Made by a program: the position numbers and the translations under genes. A model generated the notes under the pieces. That model was not told the origin of the DNA, did no database searches, and worked only from the letters and a program-made list of their open reading frames with translations. DNA of 64,000 bases from Pyricularia pennisetigena (lineage: Eukaryota > Ascomycota > Sordariomycetes > Magnaporthales > Pyriculariaceae): positions 5,427,316-5,491,315 of the forward strand of contig NC_043744.1 in assembly GCF_004337985.1 (NCBI RefSeq). The letters are read 5' to 3'. Positions 53,038 to 64,000 of the stretch are shown here, piece after piece (the first letter of the stretch is position 1; each line of letters begins with the position of its first letter).

Positions 53038-55516
53038 TACATGTATATTGTTACCCCGTCTGGGTCAGTGTATAGCAGCCGTCTTACACGCCTGCTAGGA
53101 AGTTATGTCGTTTGCTGCTTTAGACCGAACGGCAGTTTGAAGTTACCCATAACCATGTCTCTGGGGGTTTCCTTTTATTCACTGAATCTACCTAGTGCCG
53201 TCTTTTTTTTTTCTGAAAGCCTGCCTGGGACCGCACAAAAACTCCGTTTCACTTGCAGTAGCTATCCTTATTACAAAAGCCTCTTGATGCATTTGAGCTT
53301 GGTGTATCAAAACTTTATGTGCCATGGAAGCATCTATTGGGTTCCTTGTCTTGCTTATCAGCCATCGCTATTCTTTCAACCTTTCGAGGTGCAAATGTGC
53401 TCACTACTCTTTAATCAACTTTGATTTTATTCAGTCCAAGGCCCGCATTATTTTTACTGTGCTAATATTTTCTGCAGGCTAACCTTACTACGTAAATCGA
53501 AACAAAACCAGATGAGATGCAATAATTACGAAGGGACTGCTTTAATATACGTGGGAAAAGCACTGGAACTACGTGATTCGTTGATAATGTCCAACGATAA
53601 AAAAGAAGCCAAGCCGATCGAGCCCTATACGCAACCAGAAATCTTCGGTGCTGGTCTTTCGGCACTGGTTGCTTTCAACAGCAACTCATGCTACCATACA
53701 TAGCAAAAAGCCGACTGTATATAGCAACCTTGCAATAAATATACTGTACCATAGTAGGTAAGTGAAAGAAAATGTAGTGCGCCTGAGAGCCCTATATGGA
53801 ATATTGGTGGGTCCAAAGAATTGATGAATGAGCGAAAGCCAGAGTACAGTTTAATACTGTGCTAACGAAAGACGATGGCTAATTGTACCTGCTTAGAGGC
53901 GGTACGGATATAACCGTCGGCTATGGACAAGTGATGAGGAAAATCAGACGCCAGACGAAGCGTTGCATATGTACGTAGTAGTTTTGCCCTTAATGCATAC
54001 CTTGCCGAAGATAACTAGCTAGGGCAAAGGCGAGATTCCTATTTTGTTAGGTAGGTGGGTAAGAAAGAGGGACCTCGCTGCACATCAACTGATACGCAAG
54101 ACACAAAGTCGACAAGGCCCAGAATGATGATGTACGGTCGCTCATAAGGGTATCAGTCTTTTCGAGAAGTTCTTATCTCCCAACATGCCAAGCAAAGGCA
54201 AGGCGGCGTGAGCCGACCGCTACGTAATTTTTGGTGGGGGCTTCTGGTACTTGCTGCAAAATAGTTAATTAGGCGATTACTCAATTTAACTACCACAGAG
54301 GGATCACTGCGAAACAAAAAGGCCGCGTGTTTGTTCCACGCCTATGCAACACTACTGTAGGTTCCTAGCGTGGAAAAGCGGGGTCATGTCGAGCAGGTAG
54401 GCAAGCAAAAGCTTCCTTCACCTGCTTCGTCACTTGCCCAGTTGAGCGAGCCAGCCAGGCTGAGCCAAGATCTCAGCTCTGGATCAGAATCCAAGATTGT
54501 CCAAGATGTACTGTGTGGAGTCATGTATGGGTCCCGTGACGTTCTGGCTCTGCTGCAGTAGTAAGAAATGTGTTCGGTTCTGGAATGAAGAGGTATATGT
54601 CAGTGGGCAGCAAGGTCGAGTTTGCCGCAGCCAAGAATGACAGCGTCGCTTGGGCTTTTATGTGGATAACATCGTGTTTGCATAATTGGCTCACGGTGCT
54701 TTTGGGTATCCTTTGCATTTAACACGCACGAGACACACTCTTGTACCAGCACTGAATGATAGAATAACTGAGATTGATGACCTTCTTCTGCGCTGTGGAG
54801 GTTTAGGGTATATGAAATATTATTCAATGCAAAAAGAGCCCGACCATATATATACATGCCTACCTAGTACGATGCTTGTAGAAAAAAAAGGGGCTCATCT
54901 GGGATGTGATCAGACCGTTTTGAGCAAAGAAGCAAAGCTGTCTGACGAGAGGCTCGAAGCCATGGTAAACGGAATGGAAATTTCGAGATCCAGATCAACC
55001 TTGCACAGTGCGGCTCTGCCTTGGCCTTGCGTCAGGGTAACTTATTATTGGTCACTGTGCGGGACAATTGCCAGGGATAGCTCTCCGCAATTCGGATTCT
55101 CGACGCCGAGCACGACCTCCAACTTGACACGTTGAGGAAACCGTCTGCAAACCATCAAATTTTTGGTTGCCAAGAGTCTCTGCCCCATGAATCGCAGGCA
55201 GGCCAAGTAAAAGCCGTAATAATTTTCCTCTCTGTATTTTCTCTTCTGATCTATTCTGACCCTCCATTCATTTCGTCATTTCTGGTTTTTCCTGCACTAC
55301 TTCGTCACTGCCGACTTGCGGAACAAACAAGTTCAAACGGCCTGCACGGGCTATTATTATTAAGCCATTCGATAACAAGCTTACATTCGTGAGGGGCATC
55401 AGCAGAGCTTGTCTCCGTTAAGGTGCTGGGACGCCCAGACTTTTCTTTTGCAACTCCCCCTCCCATTCTATTCTTTACTCGTCAGACAACGGAGCATAAC
55501 GATATACGGAGGCACT
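53038..55516. other. Gene-poor AT-rich region, 2.5 kb
   Basis: Between the MITE and the SERCA gene. Several short frames on both strands lack signal peptides, domains or splice support. The last 100 bp are the pyrimidine-rich promoter and leader of the ATPase gene. Confidence 0.5.
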
Positions 55517-58711
<3,195 letters not shown>

Positions 58712-59320
58712 AAAAAGTATCTGAAGGTGTATGGGGAGGACTCACTTGAGGCCAGCATGATAAAGTAATTGACCAGTATCAAAGACAAATGCTAGAGTCT
58801 TTTAGAAGATACAAAAGAGATAGAAATCACCTATGTTCTCCCATGTTTGGGGACTTTCACATGTACACTATTATACACAAACCCCTGATTCTGTCATGCG
58901 CGCGTGATAGCATTGGAGCATGGAGTTAGAGCAACCCCCGGAAGGATATCATAAAAAAGTTTGTTTTGTTCGCGGATTATCTTCAAGCTACCAATGTTCA
59001 GAGGCATCGTAACCGTGATAACATTTGGATCATGTGACTTTGTCTTTCTTGAAGCCATGGCGTTATGTGAGATCGTGATTCGAAAGTGTATTGTTACAGC
59101 ACAACAAGAACATTTAAAGGTGGAGACTGGACCCTGGTCTGGCTTGCTGTCAATGTCATCGGTCTATAACTGAGCTCGTCTTTCTCGAGGCATGCTATGC
59201 ATGTTCCACAGCCCTAGTCGACGGAAATCCCATTTTCCTAGTCTATAACTTTGGGATGGGCAGATGTCATCATAGCTCGCATGGTCAAACGTCCCAGCAC
59301 AAACAGAAAAAGTCTCTCCC
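58712..59320. other. Intergenic between convergent genes, 609 bp
   Basis: 3' flanks of the SERCA and pup3 genes. Nothing else was recognised. Confidence 0.5.
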
Positions 59321-60241
59321 TTAGTCCTGGCGACCCTTGAGTAACCTCTTGGTGACCTTGTCCTTCTCAATAATGTAAACGTGAGCACCCCAACCTGACA
59401 AAGCGTCTCGGTCGACGGCGCTAAGGAGGGCCTGTGAAATGGTCTCGAAGAGGTCCTCGGGGCCCTGTCAACGATGTCCGACGTTTCGGTCAGCAACTAC
59501 ACCATTCCATACAGATAGTTTCCCAGCAAGAGAATGCAGAAAGGCACGAGAACATACCAAATCCGGCTCCCACAGGCTCTCGCACATGCCAAACAGCTGC
59601 TCGCTGGCGGTGCCGCTGACGATGAAGTCCTTGGCAAAGTCGATGCAGCCGATGCTATCAAATCCGCAAATGAAGGGGGCGCCCGTCTTGGGCTCGAGGC
59701 CGGCGACGACGGGGCTGACAAAATAAGGGCCGAAGCGGCGCTCGTAGAGGCTGCTGGAGACGAGGTTGGCAAAGGTGCGCGGGGCGATGTGGCGCTCCTC
59801 GCGCAGGCGGTACATGTTGACCTTGTACCGGAACATGTCTGACACGGTCGCGACGTCGGTGGCCAGGCCCGTCAGGCCGAGGAAGACGGTCGACGAGTAG
59901 CTGAAGATCTTGGGGAAGTTGTTGGATACGGTGAGGGCCTGCATGCCCAGCCGCAGGTCGCACGCTATGGCGACGCAGTCCTTGCCCACCATCGCGACGC
60001 AGGCGCCGCCGTCTGTTGTGGGGAGGGTTGGACCCTAGGTTAGTCTTTATGTCTACGGATGACGAGGGACTTCGGCGTGGACGGCAGGGATATTGAGGGG
60101 GAGCAGCAGTAATGGTGATGACCGGGACATTGTGAGCTCACTTATTGAGAATGGCGACGACTGGAGGGGCGCAGTGTTAGCTCCGTTACTACTGATAGAA
60201 GATTGGGTCTCTGCATGGTATAACACCGGAAGTCATACCAT
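59321..60241 (-). CDS. pup3: 20S proteasome subunit beta-3 (Pup3), start codon alone in its exon
   Basis: Non-catalytic ring subunit of the 20S core. Minus-strand exons are 60241-60239 (coding part is only ATG), 60160-60142 (19 nt), 60012-59558 and 59464-59321, in phase, giving 206 residues. The resulting N terminus, [20 protein letters not shown], agrees with the family (INGG then [12 protein letters not shown]), whereas no ATG exists in frame upstream of the 19-nt exon before a stop. The remainder is textbook Pup3: [94 protein letters not shown] and the end LKGRQD. There is no propeptide and no catalytic Thr1, as expected for beta-3. Confidence 0.93.
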
Positions 60242-61128
60242 TGTGCTGGTTATGTGATATCGTAGCCTTGATGCACGACACTTGAGGGCACTATGGAGGC
60301 GTTCACGCTTCAGGAACCTCCCGCCGCTGGTTCTACTTGTTCCCTGACAAGACACAAATCAAGGGCCAGTCAGATATGTAGTGGCTATCAATCTGGATAT
60401 GAACTGCAGATTGAGCGTCGTCGGTGTAGCTTCGTTGGGCTCGTCGAGTTAGTTGGTCGTCGTCGTCGTTGATTGTTCGTAGCCTTGGCTGTTTGAAGCT
60501 CCGACTAAGCTACAAGGCAACGCTGGCTGGCGTGTCGCTGAGAGGAGCTGGCTGCCGTGGCGGGTTGGTTGAGTGGGTCCGAGCGTTGCTATCGTTATCG
60601 TTTGCGCCCAGCTCAGCTTGACCGTCTCCATCTCTTGCAGGGATCAACGATCAATCAACCATCGTGTCTGACATCAACAACTACCAACTTCACTGTACCT
60701 ACGTATAGCTAACAAGCGAGCGGGTTTTGGATCTGTCTAGCCGATGCGGAACTTGGGGCTGCAATAATGCGACCATGACAGGTGACTGAAGTTCATCTGT
60801 GGCTTTGTAATGAAACAACCGAGTTTGGCTGGTTATCAAAACCACCCAGAAGCTTCCTCGACGGACAGTGCAGTCACAGTGCCAAGCAACTCCGACAGCT
60901 CTACCCCACCAATGTACCTTACCAGATAGCCCAGCCGCGCCTCGTCAGCGACGGTGCCTAGGTCAGGCAGGCGGCATGTTGGACACTGCCGCAACAGCAT
61001 CTAGCTTGACAGTCATTCATATGGTACGAATCCTACTTTAAAACACAGCCTCTACCAGCTTTCACTTTAGAATACTCAACTTGGGTTAAATATCATTCAG
61101 GAGACATCCATCATATATCGAAGCTGCC
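60242..61128. other. Divergent intergenic region, about 890 bp
   Basis: Between pup3 (minus) and the TUG/UBX gene (plus). Simple TCG-rich stretch near 60447-60470. No gene, tRNA or proteasome box was recognised. Confidence 0.5.
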
Positions 61129-62738
61129 ATGTCTTCCAACGTGGTGGTTATCTCGACCGATTTCCGGCGAGCTACCGTCAAGGTCTCGCCCGGAACCTAC
61201 CTCATCGATGTACTTGATGAAGCCTGCAGGAAGCTTAACCTGCAAAGCGATAAATATTTACTAAAGTATGACCCGTCTCCATCCGTTTTACCTTTGACCT
61301 GCCATTGACAGCTTTCAAAAGACACAACAACAAGCAGCTTGACTTATCAAACCAACTTCGGGCTTACAACCTCTCCCATGGCGCCAAACTCGAGCTTGTA
61401 GTCCGATCAAACACCACTTCCGTAGTCAGTGTCGCCCTCAAACTGCCCGATTCTGAAGCCGCCGGGATCCCCAATGGCCGCTTGATCGAGAAGTTCCGCA
61501 GCGACACAACATTATGGAAAATGCTCAGGCACTTCGAGAGTGGCGGCTCCACCTCAGGTGCTGCCCCGACCGGAAGGAAATTCAACTTCACCGCTAGGGG
61601 AGTGCCACAGACTGCAGGAGGAAGCCAAGCAGGGGCCGGACAGCTGTACCACGAGAGCCCAGTGTTGAATGTGATGGGAAGGGAGTTGTCTTCGCTGGCG
61701 GACTTGCAAAAGACACTGGCGCAGATCGGCATCATGGGAAATGTCCTGATTACACTCTCTTTCAGGCTTTCGGGGATGACGCTGCACGAGGCCATGCAGC
61801 AGATTGAACAGTTCTTCACAGAGGATTCAGAAGCGCCTACGGCAGCAGCATCAGAGAAACCCAAGTCTGAAGAACCAGCAGCAGCAACACAGTCATCCGC
61901 GCAAGAGAAGACGCCACAACCATCGATATCCGCGACGTCGGCAACAGAACCTCAGGATTTAAGCACCAACAACAGTCAGAGCACGAGCCAGTCAAACGAT
62001 CCAACATCGGCAGGGCAAGGGACCAGTCAGCCCGAGGGGGCGCAATCATCATCATCTCATGGCCGGGGTATGCGGGTTTTCGCAGCCCCATCGGCATCTA
62101 CGCCAGCGGCCGCGCTTACAAAAGACCCGGAGTCGGCCTTTCAACCCACCATCATGCATGCGCAACTCCATCAACAGCGCTTGCAGCAAAATTCGGTCAA
62201 CAAACGTCTGCCTTCGGACCGAGAAATCGAGGCTAAACAACAGGCCGAGGCGGCCAAGCTGGCATCAATCAAGGAGGTCAGCATCAAGGTTCGTTTCCCA
62301 GACAACACATCAGCACAGTGGACTTTTGGCCCCGAGGACACTGCTGGATCACTCTATTCCGAAGTCAGAAACGTCATGGCAGATCCAACACAGCCTTTCA
62401 AACTGGTCAGCCCTGCTGCGAAGGGTCCTGTGGGTACTGGTGACTTGGTTGACGACAGCAGCGAGAAGCACAACTTGATCCGAGCATATCGTCTCGAGGG
62501 CCGGGTAGTTGCGACGGTGGTATGGGCCGATTCGGTACCGCCCAGCGTACGGAGGGCACCTTTCCTGAAAGGATCCGTGGCTCAGCAGGCTCAACAAATA
62601 CAGATACCCGTCATACCAGTTTCAACTCCAGATACGGAGGATGTACCGATGCCAACACCCGCCGAAAGGTCTGAAAAGAAGGGAGACGGCAGCGGTGTGA
62701 AGCTACCAAAGTGGCTGAAATTGCCTGGAAAGAAATGA
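61129..62738 (+). CDS. TUG/ASPL-like UBX protein (Ubx4-type Cdc48 cofactor)
   Basis: Exons 61129-61265 and 61322-62738 give 517 residues. The first exon plus the start of the second form the TUG-UBL1 ubiquitin-like fold: SNVVVISTDFRRATVKVSPG, YLIDVLDEACRKLNLQSDKY, LLKHNNKQLDLSNQLRAYNL and GAKLELVVRS. A second ubiquitin-like stretch (VSVALKLPDSEAAGIPNGRL) follows, then GMTLHEAMQQIEQFF, a long Ser/Thr/Gln/Pro-rich linker and a C-terminal UBX-like domain (VSIKVRFPDNTSAQWTFGPE, AGSLYSEVRNVMADPTQPFK). The last residues are basic (KLPKWLKLPGKK). By family it binds the Cdc48/p97 ATPase and disassembles its hexamers (ASPL) or tunes ER-associated degradation (yeast Ubx4). Phase across the 56-nt intron is kept (YLLK-HNNK). 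Confidence 0.88.
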
Positions 62739-62875
62739 TGCAGCGTTGACAATGACTAATATAGCGTTTATTGGCAATCAAACATCGCTCAAGTCAACTT
62801 TTCATTCGTGTGTTTTTATGGAATTTGACAATCGTGAGATTTGATAATCAACGATAGAGCCTCCACAACAAGCCA
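62739..62875. other. Short spacer between convergent genes, 137 bp
   Basis: Only 137 bp separate the stop codons of the UBX-type gene and the secreted cysteine-rich gene, so their 3' untranslated regions probably overlap. Confidence 0.6.
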
Positions 62876-63532
62876 TCATTCACTCGACCCGCTGCCATCA
62901 TCACTGCCGTCAGGACAGCGATCACTAGGTGCACCACGGCAGTCTTCACGGCCACCTTCATCCCCAATAGTCCATGGAACCGGATCGTCAGGCTCGATGT
63001 GCGGCCGGAGCGCGTAGCTAATGTAATTACCTTTCACGCTCTCATCCTTGCCCTTGCAACTGCTCGTCCCGTCCTTCTTGTCCTCCTCGCACTGCAGCTC
63101 CAGATCCAGGCTCCCTCCCGTCTCTATCGGCGACCAGCCCCACTTCTTGGTCCCCTCGGTGCAGGCCGCCTCCATCAGCGCCAGAGTGCCCTTTTTGTTG
63201 CCGCTCTCCGGGTTGACGTCGTATATGAACTCGACACTCGAGTTGTCGCACGCGAACCGCTCCCGTGCGCTTTTCACCAGGTAGATGGGCCATGTATCTG
63301 CGCTGCGGCGACAGCGAGTCTCAATCCTGGTCTGCTTGGACGAGAAGTCGAACGTTATGGTCGTCTTGTTGGCTGCGTCGCTCTTGGGGATGGACAGCGT
63401 GAAGTTGGATACCGCAAAGTCGTGCCCGGGCACGCAGTTCTCGGGCCAGTCGCGGGTGACGAGGGCATTGCCTAGTGACGCTGGGATTGCTGTCGCCGTG
63501 GCTGCGAGGAGGAGGAGCGACCAGCAACGCAT
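62876..63532 (-). CDS. Secreted cysteine-rich protein of unknown function
   Basis: Single exon, 218 residues from ATG 63532. The start MRCWSLLLLAATATAIPASL is a signal peptide; in-frame codons upstream encode a Lys-rich run incompatible with secretion, so the internal Met is chosen. The mature part begins with a charged segment (RDWPENCVPGHDFAVSNFTL), carries N-glycosylation sequons (NFT, NKT, NSS) and has eight Cys in a spaced pattern (ENC, TRC, FAC, EAAC, LQC, SSC, EDC, DRC). A beta-rich middle (TITFDFSSKQTRIETRC, VEFIYDVNPES) is followed by an acidic Gly/Ser-rich tail. This would suit small apoplastic beta-sandwich proteins of the AA1-like type, but I cannot assign the family with confidence. 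Confidence 0.75.
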   Translation of the reverse strand: MRCWSLLLLAATATAIPASLGNALVTRDWPENCVPGHDFAVSNFTLSIPKSDAANKTTITFDFSSKQTRIETRCRRSADTWPIYLVKSARERFACDNSSVEFIYDVNPESGNKKGTLALMEAACTEGTKKWGWSPIETGGSLDLELQCEEDKKDGTSSCKGKDESVKGNYISYALRPHIEPDDPVPWTIGDEGGREDCRGAPSDRCPDGSDDGSGSSE

Positions 63533-64000
63533 TTCTAGGTGTTTGTCTTTGGGGATTTCTTTTCTTTTCTTTTTTGTCTTTTTTTTCTTCAGGCAGATAC
63601 AAGTGATGTTGGACAATGTCTGAGTAGCAGTGTGGTGATTGTCTGCTTGTACTAATTTTCCTGCTCTACTGTATTTCTTGTGCTTTTGGAGGATTTTCCG
63701 ACGTGACAGGATTCGACAGAGTGTTCCGGCAGCTTTTATACTTGCTAACCTCGCATGCCTTGTCCAGATCGGGACCAGGAATCATATGACCAAATCTCGC
63801 GCCACCCTCGTGCCAGTATTGCCCGAAGCAATCAGGTAAAATTGGCGAATTTCACAAGTTCCGATACACGGCTCTTATAAACGCAACCGTGGTCTCGGGC
63901 ACGGGGCTTTGTGCAAGGCCAGCCGCCAAAATTTTCCATCTTTCAGCGCCCACAGGTTGGACAGTGCCACCAACTGGCACACGCAGGCAGCCTTGTACCG
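63533..64000. other. Intergenic to window end, 468 bp
   Basis: Promoter side of the secreted protein gene (T-rich stretch at 63556-63590). No further gene was seen before the window ends. Confidence 0.5.

Noticed and set aside
54686..55135. 149-residue open frame on the plus strand in the gene-poor region
   Set aside because: No signal peptide, domain, splice support or coding-like composition; treated as chance.

Overview
The window looks like nuclear DNA of a filamentous ascomycete, most likely a Sordariomycete; a Magnaporthales-like fungus is a guess from gene content only. Supporting signs are genes split by short GT-AG introns (about 45-190 nt), many introns ending in a CTNAC-like branch site plus AG, genes on both strands spaced 0.3-2 kb apart, an intron-bearing tRNA, a fungal cellobiose dehydrogenase/AA9 pair, and eukaryotic housekeeping complexes (proteasome, TRAPP, RNA polymerase II, chromosomal passenger complex). 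Two assembly gaps (runs of N) lie at 23671-23698 and 28938-28997. Exon limits were placed by eye from splice sites and reading-frame continuity; those described without reservation keep phase through to the stop codon.

Layout. 0-16 kb is conserved housekeeping: the C-terminal part of a coiled-coil nuclear-type protein, mitochondrial rRNA methyltransferase Mrm2, mitochondrial carbamoyl-phosphate synthase large subunit, Tma22/DENR, a Borealin/Nbl1-like protein, proteasome subunit Rpn10, TRAPP subunit Trs23 and RNA polymerase II subunit Rpb4. 16-22 kb is a poorly conserved patch: a possible single-pass membrane protein, a decayed fragment with an FG-GAP-like Asp-rich motif, a degenerate protein kinase with an unresolved N terminus, and a lineage-specific protein whose frame is interrupted. 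22-31 kb carries an allantoate-permease-type MFS transporter, the F1-ATPase assembly factor Atp11, cytochrome c peroxidase and a Gfo/Idh/MocA oxidoreductase.

31-46 kb is the accessory, secretion-rich part: a broken kinase-like gene, a secreted eight-cysteine protein, cellobiose dehydrogenase (cytochrome domain plus FAD domain), two related secreted mini C2H2-finger genes of which one looks broken, an AA9 lytic polysaccharide monooxygenase, and a peroxisomal acyl-CoA ligase. Cellobiose dehydrogenase can donate electrons to AA9 enzymes, so these two genes 6 kb apart make a plausible oxidative cellulose-degradation pair. 46-52 kb holds a large synaptojanin-type phosphoinositide phosphatase. 52-55.5 kb is gene-poor: one tRNA-Asn with a 14-nt intron and, 177 bp further on, a 474-bp MITE with 47-bp terminal inverted repeats and a TA target duplication. 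55.5-64 kb returns to conserved genes (SERCA Ca2+-ATPase, proteasome beta-3 subunit Pup3, a TUG/UBX-type protein) and ends with a secreted cysteine-rich protein.

The most interesting signals are the pair of secreted, apparently Kex2-processed C2H2-finger proteins (one decaying), the CDH-AA9 neighbourhood, the MITE, and the run of decaying genes at 18-21.7 kb and 31.4-32.3 kb.
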